A stretch of DNA of 54,600 nucleotides from Verrucomicrobiota bacterium (GCA_019244415.1 JAFASN010000059.1:1-54600), one strand, 5' to 3'. Positions 17,493 to 26,420 are shown, numbered from the stretch's first letter. A program made the numbers and translations. The notes: generated by a model from the sequence alone, not told the origin.

Positions 17493-18470
17493 TCATTTCC
17501 GCTCCCATTTGCCCTCTGCGCGCTGCACCGCGCCGCCGCGTTTCTTAACCTCGCGGAGTCGGCGGAAAAACGTTCTCTCCGACAGGCCAAGTTCACTCTC
17601 GGCTGCGTTCTGCCACTCGACCGAGGTCATCGGTTCATCTAGCAGATCGAGCAGATCATCGGCAGCGTACTCTTGCCGCCGTCCAGCGGCTTTTTTCAGC
17701 CGCTCCGGGTCTAACGAATCGTCTAGCCGCATGACGGGGAATTCCCACTTCACAACGAACGGCTCGATGGGCGGGTGATTGCGCAGCACGGCATCAACCG
17801 TGAAGGCGTTGTCATGCTCGTGGCGCGTGAAGGTGAGGATCGTGTCTGGGTCGCGGGCGAAAACGCCGCTGCCCCCAATTCGATCAATCGATTCTTTGGC
17901 AGCCTGGTTGCCTTTGGAATAATGCGCGCCGAAGGCGACGGCAGCGTCAGCGTGAACGGCGAGCTTTTCTACTTCGTTGAGCAGGGAAGCTATGTCACCG
18001 GCTTTGTTCTCATCCCGGCCACCTAACAACTTGTAGATCGGGTCGAGCACTAACAGGTCGTAGTCGCCCGCATGGATGCGTCCGAGCAGCAGCGGCAATA
18101 ACTTCGACAAATCGGCGGCGAACCCGCGCAAATTCCACACGTCGAGATTGCCTTTGAGTGATTCGAGTGTGATCGCACGCGCTTGGCAGACACTCTCGAT
18201 CCGCCGCGCAAAAAACGCGGGCTGGATTTCGAGATTCAGGAACAGCACGCGTCCCTTTCGAGTTGGCCGGCCCAGAAAATCCGCGCCAGCGGCGACGCTG
18301 ACGGCGAGGTTGGTCAGCGTCCACGTCTTGAACGATTTTGAAGCGCCGCCGAAGACCAGCTTACCGTCTTTGTGCAGCAGCCCCTCAACCAGATCGGCGG
18401 GAACTTCTGTTTCCCGCTCAACCAGCGCACAGGCATCGATGATCGGCGGGAATTCGCCAGCGGAAACCAT
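17493..18470 (-). CDS. RepA/AAA_25-type replication ATPase with C-terminal HTH
   Basis: 325 residues. The RecA-fold ATPase carries an altered Walker A, KLVFGGASKSFKTWTLTNLA (about residues 37-56), the block GRVLFLNLEIQPAFFARRIE, Walker B DYDLLVLDPIYKLLGG, and FGAHYSKGNQAAKESIDRIG. These are marks of the RepA-like hexameric helicase family of plasmids and mobile elements. The last 50 residues (TSVEWQNAAESELGLSERTF) look like a winged helix. It probably drives replication of the excised element. A short overlapping frame upstream (18418-18624) is too weak to call. Confidence 0.8.
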   Translation of the reverse strand: MVSAGEFPPIIDACALVERETEVPADLVEGLLHKDGKLVFGGASKSFKTWTLTNLAVSVAAGADFLGRPTRKGRVLFLNLEIQPAFFARRIESVCQARAITLESLKGNLDVWNLRGFAADLSKLLPLLLGRIHAGDYDLLVLDPIYKLLGGRDENKAGDIASLLNEVEKLAVHADAAVAFGAHYSKGNQAAKESIDRIGGSGVFARDPDTILTFTRHEHDNAFTVDAVLRNHPPIEPFVVKWEFPVMRLDDSLDPERLKKAAGRRQEYAADDLLDLLDEPMTSVEWQNAAESELGLSERTFFRRLREVKKRGGAVQRAEGKWERK

Positions 18471-18795
18471 GCTTCAGCGGCACAGTCATTCCGCCTTGCA
18501 CGATTGAGTCTGAGTTGATCACAAAACGTTTCCCTTTCTTTTGGTTGAACTGATTGAGCTGGATTCCGAATCCGATCCGCTCTGCCTGCTTTTGCCCGCT
18601 CCCTTGCACCGCAAGGCGCGACAAACAGGTTCAGTCCCCACCGGGAACGCCGTGACTCCACGACAGCTACCTCTAAAACCGCGCCACCGGCGCTGGTTCG
18701 TAAAGTAACTTAGCTCCTACAAAGGCACGATTTTTGCAGCCGTCAAACGAAAGTTCGCTGCTGGAAATGAATTGTTAGGAAAGATGATTAAGCCG

Positions 18796-18839
18796 ACGTT
18801 GAAATCAACGTAAGGTTCACTTATGCAACGTATTACGTT
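18796..18839. promoter_or_regulatory. paired AACGT palindromes in the element's control region
   Basis: ACGTTGA-AA-TCAACGT (18796-18811) and AACGTA-T-TACGTT (18827-18839) share the AACGT half-site, with centres about 30 bases apart. They lie in the 390-base gap between the integrase-proximal small gene and the repA-like gene, where the repA-like promoter should be. They look like operator sites for a repressor not encoded in the element. No gene is seen in the rest of 18471-18861. Confidence 0.35.
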
Positions 18840-18861
18840 CGTCAAGTTGCTTCATGATTCC

Positions 18862-19107
18862 TCAAAGTGAGTATATGAAGCCATAGTCGCGCTCATCGTC
18901 TTCGGTGTTTGAAAGTATCTCGCCCGGAATGGTCTTGAGCACTTCGCAGGCGGCAAAGTAGTCCTTGTCCGGGATGTACCTGTCCTCCATGGCAAGCGCG
19001 GCATCGGTGATGGTCTGCGCCATCATGCGTTTGCTGCGCTCGGAAATCTTCCATTGACCGTTGTCCACGGTGCCTGACGTGCCGTCAAAGAACCTGACAG
19101 CAATCAT
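18862..19107 (-). CDS. small acidic unknown protein after the integrase
   Basis: 81 residues, no family recognised. It begins MIAVRFFDGTSGTVDNGQWK and ends in an acidic tail NTEDDERDYGF. Its ATG lies six bases after the integrase stop, so the two are surely co-transcribed. Small genes in this place often encode excisionases or antirestriction factors, but no HTH is evident here, so no function is assigned. Confidence 0.5.
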   Translation of the reverse strand: MIAVRFFDGTSGTVDNGQWKISERSKRMMAQTITDAALAMEDRYIPDKDYFAACEVLKTIPGEILSNTEDDERDYGFIYSL

Positions 19108-19113
19108 AACGGT

Positions 19114-20394
19114 TCACCTACTTAGCGCGACTATCTTCCGGTCGGAAGTAGCAACCGGCCTGATGTTCCAGTACTCGCGAGCCGCGCGTGCATCGACAAT
19201 CTCAAAGTAGTGCTTCATCACCATCGCGGCGGAGTTGCCCATTTCGAGCGCGACTTGCCCGGCGTTTTTCACCATCTCCATGCGATAGCTGCCAAAGCTA
19301 TGCCGCAGTGCGTTCCGCTTCCACTTGACACCCGACGCGGCGGACACCTTCGCCATGCGCTTGCGTGGGTCAGCATTGAAGATTGTCCCCGTTCTGCCGC
19401 GATAAGGCGTGAGCCACTCCAGCAGGTTCTCCGACAAATCGATTTTGCGTTTCCGCCCGGTTTTGGCGACGATGGCCGGAACGAGCAGGTATCCTTGACT
19501 CCAGTTGATCGATTCCCAGACCAAACCTTTGTGCAACTCTTCACGACGCACGCCGCCGAAGGCGATTAGCGCGACGTAGGGCAAGAAATCCTCGTCAGCG
19601 TGCGCGAGCAGGCGTGCCATTTCCGCAGGCGTGTAAATCGGCACGTCACGTTCCTTGACCTTGTAGGTGTCAAGGCCGTCGGCTGCCGTCTCCTCATCCC
19701 GGCGCAACCAGCCGCTCTTTTTCGCGAAGTTGAACAGCACGACGATCATGCGACGGTGGTTGTTCAGCGCGACGTGTGAGACTTCCAGTGCGTTGAGATA
19801 GTCGCGCAAATCGTCAGTGACGATGCTGGCAATGTTGCACTCGAAATGCGCAGCGAAGCGCCCCAGGATTGTGCGAATGTCTTTGAGATAGAGCGCGCTC
19901 ATTCCTGCTTTGGCTTTGGCCTCTGCGAACTTGGCGACGGCGGTCGCAACCGGCATGTCCGGCAACCCGGTTTCCTTATGTTTCTTGAAGAAGCGGGCGG
20001 CTTCAACGATTCCCGCGTGGCCAAGAATATCGTAAGCGCGGGCGAACTCGGCAGCGACAGAGTGAAGCGGAATCCCTGTGCGCTGAATGACACGCTCAGC
20101 CTCAACGTAAATCTGCTTTTCGCGCCCGCTCAGCTTCAATGCTTCCATGTCACCGTGCGCCAGTTGCAGCGCGATGTTGTTAGCCTCTCGCTTGGCTTCA
20201 TCAGCATCAGCAAAGTTGCGCCGGACACGCCCCGTGCCGCCGATATAGCTGACGCAGTAATTCGTCGTCTCCCGGTTTTTTACTTCGTAAATTTTGACGC
20301 TGACGTAGCCTTTTTTGACGGTCATCGGGAACTCAGGCTGAGCCGTCGGCGGTGTGACATTTCGCTTCATTTCGCCATCTTGCATGTCATGCAT
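19114..20394 (-). CDS. int: tyrosine recombinase / integrase
   Basis: About 420 residues. An N-terminal arm-binding-like domain (GYVSVKIYEVKNRETTNYCV) precedes a SAM-like core-binding domain (KFAEAKAKAGMSALYLKDIR) and the catalytic domain. Visible catalytic residues are Arg in FGGVRREELHKGL, Lys in AKTGRKRKIDL, the box LRHSFGSY (His and probably the second Arg), and the nucleophile Tyr in MKHYFEIVDARA. It lies next to the distal att copy with its 5' end facing it. Start options are ATGs at 20394, 20385 or 20370. The first overlaps the candidate arm site at 20386, which would allow integrase to repress itself. Confidence 0.92.
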   Translation of the reverse strand: MHDMQDGEMKRNVTPPTAQPEFPMTVKKGYVSVKIYEVKNRETTNYCVSYIGGTGRVRRNFADADEAKREANNIALQLAHGDMEALKLSGREKQIYVEAERVIQRTGIPLHSVAAEFARAYDILGHAGIVEAARFFKKHKETGLPDMPVATAVAKFAEAKAKAGMSALYLKDIRTILGRFAAHFECNIASIVTDDLRDYLNALEVSHVALNNHRRMIVVLFNFAKKSGWLRRDEETAADGLDTYKVKERDVPIYTPAEMARLLAHADEDFLPYVALIAFGGVRREELHKGLVWESINWSQGYLLVPAIVAKTGRKRKIDLSENLLEWLTPYRGRTGTIFNADPRKRMAKVSAASGVKWKRNALRHSFGSYRMEMVKNAGQVALEMGNSAAMVMKHYFEIVDARAAREYWNIRPVATSDRKIVALSR

Positions 20395-20404
20395 CCGTCA
20401 TGCA
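20386..20404. promoter_or_regulatory. candidate integrase arm-type sites, right end
   Basis: Two GTCATGCA octamers at 20386 and 20397, 11 bases apart, overlap the integrase start and lie 40 bases from the distal att core. They match the three phased octamers at the left end. Confidence 0.5.
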
Positions 20405-20442
20405 AGCACTGTTTTTCCGGCTGTTTCCCTCGTAAGAAACGT

Positions 20443-20487
20443 GGACTGAAAATCCTCGTGTCGGCGGTTCGATTCCGCCCCCAGCCA
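20443..20487 (+). other. attachment site copy 2 (tRNA-Phe 3' end duplicate)
   Basis: Exact 45-base copy of 13830-13874. It includes the anticodon loop and T arm but no acceptor 5' strand, so it is not a tRNA gene. Confidence 0.9.
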
Positions 20488-20535
20488 TTGTACTGCCACA
20501 GCGCCGCCGAGGGCGGCCTGAGGTGTGCGCCACGA

Positions 20536-23076
20536 CTACTCGGTGCGCAAGGCGACGAGCGGGTTCACCCGAGTGGCGCGATGCGCCGGGACGAAACAGG
20601 CAACCAACGCCGCTGTCCCCAGCATGACAGTTGCGGCAAGAAGCGCTGGCAAATCTGTTGGGCTCACTTGATACAGGATTTGCGCAAGCACGCGGCCCGC
20701 CGCGAGCGAGAGAAGCAAGCCGACACTTACGGCGAGCGCGGTTTGCAGCGCGCCCTGCCGCATGATCAGTGCAAACACATCGCGCCGGTGCGCACCGAGC
20801 GCCATGCGGATTCCGATTTCGCGGGTACGGCACGCGACTGCATACGCTTTGACACCGTAAACGCCCACCAGCGCCAGCAGCAGCGCAATGGCCCCGAACG
20901 CGCCAAAAAGTACCGCGCCAAGTTTCACAATCCAGAGGCCGACGCTCTTGTTCAGCTGGTCAACAAACGGTGCCATCTCAAGTACGGGCAGATCCGGATC
21001 AATACTGCGCAGCATTTGGCGCAACGTCGGAATCATGGCCGCCACCGTAGCGCGTTTCGTCGAGTCGATGCGGACGTGCAGGAAAATGTCGCCCGAATAA
21101 CCTTGCGCCAGTGGCACAAAGAGCCGCTGGTTGACAGTGTCATTCTGCACGTCGTGGCGGTGTTGATTCACAATGCCGACGATCTGCATGTCGTTAGGCG
21201 CCTCGCCATGCGCTTCGGTGAAGCGGATGTGCTGGCCGACCGCATCTTTGTTCGGAAAAAGTTTTTGCGCGAGCGCATCGTCGATGATGGCGACACGCGA
21301 TCCATCTTTGCGCTCAGCTTCGGCCTGGGTGAAATCGCGGCCACGGAGCAGATGCACACCGATGGCATTGAAATAGCCCGGCGTGATGGCGGTGTAAAGC
21401 GCGGAGGCGCCAAGGTCGGGTGCTTTCGGATCGGTTGAGAGTGTGTCGCCGGCCCGCATCACGCGACGAGTGTTTGTCGAGTTGCCGTAGGGCAACATGG
21501 TACCCGCGCCGACAGCACGGACGCCGGGCAGCTCACGCGCGCGCTGCACCATCGCAAATATAAGTTGGCGGGCCTGCTCCGGTGTCTTTTTTACCAGGCT
21601 GAAATCGACCTCGGTGACAAGGTCGCCCGCCGGCTGGAACCCAGGATTCAAACCAGCGGCTTTGAGCGCGCCGCGAAAAAACAACCCCGCGCTGAAGAGC
21701 AGCATGAGCGAGAGCGCGATCTGCGCCATGACTGAGACATGACGCGGCGCAAAAAAGCGGCTGAGTTTGCCGGCGCGCGCGGGCTCGCCAATCTGCTGCT
21801 TCAAGTCGTTCACGAGATCGGCCCTGGTTGATTTAAGCGCAGGGCCGAGGCCGAACAGAAGTGTGGCGGCGAGACAAAACAGGAAGGTGACGAAAAGAAC
21901 AATCCCGCTTGGGCGAAGATCGAGTACGAAGGAGGCGTTCATCGAGGTAAACAGACGGGTGAGCGATTGAAGCAGCAGACTATTGCACCAGACGCTCAGG
22001 ACGAGACCGAGCGCGCCACCGCAAAGCGCAAGGAGCAGGCTCTCGCAGAGCAATTGCCGCACGATGCGCCACCGCGATGCGCCGACGGCCAGCCGCAATG
22101 CGATTTCCTTGGCGCGGGCGGTGCCGCGAGCGAGCAACATGTTCGCCAAGTTCAAGCTTGCGATCAGCAGCACCGCACCGGTCATGGCCAGAAGCAATGT
22201 GCCAATGGAAGTGATCGGGCCATCATCCTCCGGGGAAGTGCTCAGGCTGAACCGCGACGGTTTTTGAATCTGCAGCTCGCGCGCGAACTCGGCGTCGCCA
22301 GGCTGCATGGCGTTGAATCGTTTCGATAGTACGGGCAACCGCGCTTTCGCCGTTGCGATCGTCAGGCCCGGTCGCAAGCGCGCGATGAGATTGAGTGCGT
22401 AACTTTTCGGCTGCGCGAGATCGTGCACATCCTCGGTATCGCCGAAGGCGGAGCCGAGCTGCGAATAAATCCCGAGCGGCAGCCAGACGTCCGGCGCGAT
22501 CAGCGCGCTGACTCCGCTGAATCGTTCCGGCGCGATCCCGATGACAGTGTACGATTGCCCATTGATGCGAAGCTTGCTGCCGACGAAATCCTCGCGTCCG
22601 CCCATCCGTTTCCAGAAACTGTAGCTGGCAACGACTACGGGAATGTTCGCGTTTGGGCGGCATTCATCGGCATTGTAAAATCGCCCGCGAAATGGCCGCA
22701 CGCCCATCAACGAAAAGAAGTTCTCCGACGTGAGAAAAGTGATGCTGCGGTGTAGATCATGGTCGCTGCCGATGCCGGCGACAGCGAACGCAAATGCCGT
22801 CAGATCAGCGAAAACGTCGCCGCTGTTTTCGCGCAGCTCGCTGAACTCTGCGTGGGAAAACTGGCGGTAATCATGGTTGGCGTTTTGACGCGAAGTGAAA
22901 ACGTTCACCACTTCATGCGGCCGCAGCGGAACGATCGGGCGCAGTACCACGCCATTGATGAGGGCGAAAATGGCAGAGTTTACCCCGATGGCCAGCGCGA
23001 GGGTGAGTACAGCGACGGCAGTGAAGCCGGGTGCTTTGCTCAATTGACGAAGAGCAAACCTGAAATCCTGAATCAT
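20536..23076 (-). CDS. duplicated-FtsX/MacB-type ABC transporter permease (ADOP-like)
   Basis: 846 residues in the architecture of the duplicated orphan permeases common in Acidobacteriota and Verrucomicrobiota. The N-terminus MIQDFRFALRQLSKAPGFTA is followed by a first TM helix. A MacB-like periplasmic domain follows (SVVVAS-like VVVASYSFWKRMGG, VIGIAPERFSG). Three TM helices stand near residues 290-400 with the signature ARAKEIALRLAVGASRWRIV, then a second periplasmic domain, and a final TM trio with REIGIRMALGAHRRDVFALI. It probably couples to a separate MacB-type ATPase, absent here. Substrate unknown; export of macrolides, peptides or lipoproteins is the family range. It begins 49 bases beyond the integrated element and reads towards it. 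Confidence 0.9.
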   Translation of the reverse strand: MIQDFRFALRQLSKAPGFTAVAVLTLALAIGVNSAIFALINGVVLRPIVPLRPHEVVNVFTSRQNANHDYRQFSHAEFSELRENSGDVFADLTAFAFAVAGIGSDHDLHRSITFLTSENFFSLMGVRPFRGRFYNADECRPNANIPVVVASYSFWKRMGGREDFVGSKLRINGQSYTVIGIAPERFSGVSALIAPDVWLPLGIYSQLGSAFGDTEDVHDLAQPKSYALNLIARLRPGLTIATAKARLPVLSKRFNAMQPGDAEFARELQIQKPSRFSLSTSPEDDGPITSIGTLLLAMTGAVLLIASLNLANMLLARGTARAKEIALRLAVGASRWRIVRQLLCESLLLALCGGALGLVLSVWCNSLLLQSLTRLFTSMNASFVLDLRPSGIVLFVTFLFCLAATLLFGLGPALKSTRADLVNDLKQQIGEPARAGKLSRFFAPRHVSVMAQIALSLMLLFSAGLFFRGALKAAGLNPGFQPAGDLVTEVDFSLVKKTPEQARQLIFAMVQRARELPGVRAVGAGTMLPYGNSTNTRRVMRAGDTLSTDPKAPDLGASALYTAITPGYFNAIGVHLLRGRDFTQAEAERKDGSRVAIIDDALAQKLFPNKDAVGQHIRFTEAHGEAPNDMQIVGIVNQHRHDVQNDTVNQRLFVPLAQGYSGDIFLHVRIDSTKRATVAAMIPTLRQMLRSIDPDLPVLEMAPFVDQLNKSVGLWIVKLGAVLFGAFGAIALLLALVGVYGVKAYAVACRTREIGIRMALGAHRRDVFALIMRQGALQTALAVSVGLLLSLAAGRVLAQILYQVSPTDLPALLAATVMLGTAALVACFVPAHRATRVNPLVALRTE

Positions 23077-23129
23077 AAGATTGCAGGTGAGATGCGGGGC
23101 AAGGGCGGTTTGGATTCAGCTATTTTCCG

Positions 23130-23251
23130 AGAAGCCATCTCATAAATGGTAGGGGCGGATCGCTGAGCCGTCCGTCGGCGCATTGCACGCGGCGGCGCGC
23201 CCGGCGGTCGCGCCCTACCACATCGCCTATCGCATTTACGAGATGGCTTCT
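23130..23251. mobile_element. MITE-like element with 19-bp terminal inverted repeats
   Basis: AGAAGCCATCTCATAAATG at 23130 and its complement with one mismatch (CATTTACGAGATGGCTTCT) at 23233 bound 122 bases. Inside, GGTAGGGGCG and CGCGCCCTACC form a second nested pair. It has no coding capacity. It fills the gap between two divergent genes. Confidence 0.6.
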
Positions 23252-23344
23252 AGATACCGGGCGCGGTGAGGGCGTACGCCTGGCCACACTCTTCGTCGGC
23301 GAGAGGCTTGCGCCACGGCCGGGACCCGGCGCATTGTTGGCGAC

Positions 23345-24220
23345 ATGCGACGACCGGTCTCAATGCGCGCGGGCCAAACGGAGTTCGTGAAAGTGAACGC
23401 CGCCGGCTGGGAATGGCGCGACATCTACCAATGGCTCCTCAGTCTGCGCTGGCCCAGCTTCGCTGCATTTGTCGCCGCCGTTTACATCGCGCTCAACCTG
23501 ATTTTCGCCCTGTTTTATCTGCTCAACACGGCGTCCATCGCCGGCATGCGGCCGGATTCGTTCACAGACGCTTTTTTCTTCAGCGTCCAAACACTTGCGA
23601 CCGTCGGCTACGGCCATCTCTACCCGCAGACACTCTACGGCCACATCGTCACCACGGTCGAAATCATGAGCGGGATGTTTCTGCTCGCGGTAATGACCGG
23701 GCTGATCTTTGTGCGCTTTTCCAGGCCGGCCGCGCGCATCGTTTTCAGTAACGTCATCGTGATCGCGCCATTCAATGGCAAGCCTACTTTGATGCTGCGC
23801 GTCGGTAACCTGCGCCAGCAAAGCATGGTCGAAGTGGAATTCCGCGTCATGTACAGCCGCGATGAACCCATCGTCGAAGGCGACAATTTCCGTCATTTTT
23901 ATCCACTGAAGCTCGCCTTCGAGCGGATTCCGGCGTGGCCCGCCGCGCTGACGTTGCGCCACACCATCGATGAACACAGTCCGCTCTTCGGGCAAACGCT
24001 CGAGTCACTAGCGCAGCAGCGCGCGATCTTTATCGCCTCGGTCGTGGGCATTGATCCGGTGATCGCAGCCTCAGTGCAGATGCAGCGCAGTTATGCCGCC
24101 GAACACCTGCGCTTCGATGAGCGTTTCGTTGAGATTTACAGCGAATCGAGCAATGGCATTTTGACCGTCGATTACGGCCGGTTGCATGACACCGAGCCGT
24201 TCGCGTCTACTTCCACATGA
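23345..24220 (+). CDS. inward-rectifier potassium channel (KirBac family)
   Basis: 291 residues. A slide helix (WRDIYQWLLSL) precedes the outer TM helix (FAAFVAAVYIALNLIFALFY), the pore helix and the selectivity filter FFFSVQTLATVGYGHLYPQT, and the inner helix with GMFLLAVMTGLIFVRFSRP. From about residue 130 comes the cytoplasmic immunoglobulin-like Kir domain (RIVFSNVIVIAPFNGKPTLM, LRVGNLRQ, EVEFRVMYSRDEP). It is a tetrameric inner-membrane K+ channel. Its stop overlaps the start of the next gene in an ATGA, so the two are translationally coupled although their functions seem unrelated. Confidence 0.92.
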   Translation: MRRPVSMRAGQTEFVKVNAAGWEWRDIYQWLLSLRWPSFAAFVAAVYIALNLIFALFYLLNTASIAGMRPDSFTDAFFFSVQTLATVGYGHLYPQTLYGHIVTTVEIMSGMFLLAVMTGLIFVRFSRPAARIVFSNVIVIAPFNGKPTLMLRVGNLRQQSMVEVEFRVMYSRDEPIVEGDNFRHFYPLKLAFERIPAWPAALTLRHTIDEHSPLFGQTLESLAQQRAIFIASVVGIDPVIAASVQMQRSYAAEHLRFDERFVEIYSESSNGILTVDYGRLHDTEPFASTST

Positions 24221-24972
24221 ATGATCCACTTGATTTCAGCGGCAAGGTTGTGCTCGTCACCGGCAGCTCGCGCGCGATTGGCGCGGAGACGATAAAAGCG
24301 TTCGGCGCGCGTGGTGCGAATTGCGTCGTGAACTACGTCGCCGATCCGCAAAATCAAAATAAAGCCGACGCTGAAAACGTTGCGCGCGATTTGCGCGACC
24401 CGCTGATCATTCAATGTGACGTCACAAATCCGGGCGAAGTGGAAACGATGATGAAGCAAATCGCGGAGCGTTTCGGCGGGCTCGATATTCTCATCAACAA
24501 TTCCGGCATCATTCGCGATCGCACCATGAAGAAGATGACGCTGGAGGAATTCGAAAGCGTCGTGCGCGTCAATCTCGCCGGCACTTTTACCGTCACTAAG
24601 TACGCGGCGGGCATTCTCCGGAACGGCGGCCGTGTCATCAATCTCTCCAGCGTGAGTGGGCAAATGGGATTATTCGGCCAGGCGAACTACTCGTCGAGCA
24701 AGGCCGCCATTATCGCCCTGACAAAGGTGAGCGCGCGCGAGCTGGCGCGGCAAAACATCACCGTGAACGCAATCGCGCCCGGCTTCATCGATGTCGGCAT
24801 GAGCAAAGGCATGCCGGATGAAGTCACGGAAAACTTCAAGAAGCAGATTCCGCTCGGGCGGCTGGGCAATGTTTCTGAGATTGTGAACGCGGCTCTGTTT
24901 CTCGCCTCGCCCATGGCGAGCTACATTACCGGCCACGTGTTGAATGTGAATGGCGGCTATTACATGGGGTAA
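24217..24972 (+). CDS. SDR-family FabG-like 3-oxoacyl reductase
   Basis: 251 residues, classical SDR. Rossmann motif TGSSRAIGAETIKAFG has Ala where the family usually has Gly (GSSRGIG). NNSG and the catalytic block NLSSVSGQMGLFGQANYSSS then K follow, then NAIAPGFIDVGMSKGMP and a C-terminal YITGHVLNVNGGYYM. It most resembles FabG/PhaB-type NADPH-dependent 3-oxoacyl-ACP or acetoacetyl-CoA reductases. It is coupled by ATGA to the Kir channel gene. Confidence 0.8.
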   Translation: MNDPLDFSGKVVLVTGSSRAIGAETIKAFGARGANCVVNYVADPQNQNKADAENVARDLRDPLIIQCDVTNPGEVETMMKQIAERFGGLDILINNSGIIRDRTMKKMTLEEFESVVRVNLAGTFTVTKYAAGILRNGGRVINLSSVSGQMGLFGQANYSSSKAAIIALTKVSARELARQNITVNAIAPGFIDVGMSKGMPDEVTENFKKQIPLGRLGNVSEIVNAALFLASPMASYITGHVLNVNGGYYMG

Positions 24973-25098
24973 TGTTGGGAGCGCCCCCGGCGGCATCCCA
25001 AGCGAAGCGATCGCGGATTTTGAGCAATTACTGACGAACGAGATGTTAACGAGCTCGACGAGGAACGCGCCCGCATTTCAGCGTTTAGTACGAGCCGT

Positions 25099-25962
25099 AT
25101 GAGTACGTCTTCCATCAAGCTTGTACTTGCGGATGTCGATGGAACGCTGGTCACGCGTGAAAAAATCCTGACGGAACGAGCGCGCAGCGCCGTTGCGCGA
25201 TTACGCCAGCAGCACATCCTTTTCGCGATCACCAGCGGCCGTCCGCCACGTGGCATGGAGATGTTGATCGAGCCGCTCGCGCTAACGACGCCCGTCGCCG
25301 CATTCAACGGTGGAATGTTCGTTCGGCCTGATCTGTCGGTCATCGAGCAACATGTACTCTCGATGGAAATCGTCTCACCGGTGATGGAAATGCTCGCGCA
25401 CTATCAACTCGATGTCTGGCTTTACCGCGGCACGGAATGGCTCGTGCGTGACCTCCATGCGCCGCATGTCGCGCGCGAAGAATGGACGGTGAAGTTTGCG
25501 CCCACGCTGGTGAACAATTTCGCCGGCGTTTGGGATAACATCGTGAAAATCGTCGGCGTGAGCGATGATCTGCCCGCGGTAGCAGCTTGTGAGACAGCCG
25601 TGCAGACACATTTCGCCGGCGACATTCATACGAAACAATCGACGCCGGAACGCGTTCCGCTTGTCTCCGCCGCGCGTTCCCAGCCGTACTATCTCGATGT
25701 GACGCATCCGCTCGCCAACAAAGGCGAAGTCGTACTCGCACTCTCGCGCATGCTAAACGTAACCCCGGGAGAGATCGCCACCATTGGAGACATGCCGAAT
25801 GATGTACTCATGTTTCAGAAAAGTGCACTCAGTATCGCGATGGGACAGGCGAACGACGACGTAAAACGTGCGGCCACTTTCGTCACCAGCTCGTCCGAAG
25901 ACGAAGGCTTCGCCAACGCCATTGAGAAATTCGTCCTGAACTATTCTTCCCCGTCGAAGTAA
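25099..25962 (+). CDS. HAD-superfamily hydrolase, Cof/IIB type
   Basis: 287 residues. Motif I is LVLADVDGTLVTREK (nucleophile Asp and acid Asp), motif II TSGRPPRGM, motif III Lys in the region THPLANKGEVV, motif IV IGDMPNDVLMFQKSALSIAM. The large cap between motifs II and III places it in the C2B/Cof group, sugar-phosphate or cofactor phosphatases of broad specificity. Its last 22 bases overlap the convergent cupin gene. Confidence 0.85.
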   Translation: MSTSSIKLVLADVDGTLVTREKILTERARSAVARLRQQHILFAITSGRPPRGMEMLIEPLALTTPVAAFNGGMFVRPDLSVIEQHVLSMEIVSPVMEMLAHYQLDVWLYRGTEWLVRDLHAPHVAREEWTVKFAPTLVNNFAGVWDNIVKIVGVSDDLPAVAACETAVQTHFAGDIHTKQSTPERVPLVSAARSQPYYLDVTHPLANKGEVVLALSRMLNVTPGEIATIGDMPNDVLMFQKSALSIAMGQANDDVKRAATFVTSSSEDEGFANAIEKFVLNYSSPSK

Positions 25963-26420
25963 TCGAGCGGCTCGGATCTAATGAGCCTCCGTTCCGGGGA
26001 GCGCACGATCCATTTGTTGCTGTCCGGATAATGGCACGATTCGCCGATCGGATTGTCTGCGACAACAAACAGTCGGAGATCATCGTTACTCTCGTTAATC
26101 AACTGGTGCGCTGCACCCGGTGGATAAATAAAAGCATCCCCGGCGTTGATTTGATGCCGGCCCTGCGCGTCGCGCGAAATTCCGTTTCCGGAGAGCACGT
26201 AGTAAAACTCCCATTGCGCGCTATGGCTGTGGTACGGGTAAGCGATCTTGCCCGGTGGAATGCGCATGATCTCGACATCGAACGGATGTCGCTTCATTAG
26301 ATCGGTCGAAAGCGGGTCGCGCCCGAGCGCTTCGGAGATCTGCCTGCCGAATCCGGCGAATTTTCCCTTTGGCGACGACCAGGCGAACTCCTCGATCTGG
26401 TCGGCGTTGACTTTGCGCAT
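25941..26420 (-). CDS. cupin-domain protein
   Basis: 159 residues with one double-stranded beta-helix. Cupin motif 1 is YPYHSHSAQWEFYYVLSGNG (two His, Glu) and motif 2 GDAFIYPPGAAHQLINES (His), so a full metal site is present. The substrate is unknown. The start lies 24 bases after the thiolase stop in the same direction, so the two are likely co-transcribed. A CTAACC stands four bases before the ATG instead of a clear Shine-Dalgarno. Confidence 0.75.
   Translation of the reverse strand: MRKVNADQIEEFAWSSPKGKFAGFGRQISEALGRDPLSTDLMKRHPFDVEIMRIPPGKIAYPYHSHSAQWEFYYVLSGNGISRDAQGRHQINAGDAFIYPPGAAHQLINESNDDLRLFVVADNPIGESCHYPDSNKWIVRSPERRLIRSEPLDYFDGEE

Larger units (their letters stand above)
13875..20487. 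mobile_element. integrated satellite-like element in tRNA-Phe
   Basis: A 6.6-kb block bounded by the 45-bp direct repeat of the tRNA-Phe 3' end. Content in order: lipoprotein gene (+), terL, terS, an unknown 282-residue gene, a RepA-like ATPase, a small unknown gene and the integrase (all -). The integrase sits next to the distal repeat, the standard layout. There is no portal, capsid, tail, lysis or repressor gene, so it is either a heavily reduced prophage or a phage satellite that packages itself with its own terminase. Start contexts and gene spacing within the minus-strand group are tight and the frames intact, which argues for recent function. Confidence 0.85.

Noticed and set aside
18314-18661. 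Extra minus-strand gene upstream of the RepA-like gene
   Set aside because: Overlaps the RepA-like frame, low-complexity basic composition, no start signal.
20443-20487. Second tRNA-Phe gene
   Set aside because: Only the 3' 45 bases are present, so no acceptor or D arm can form; it is the att duplicate.
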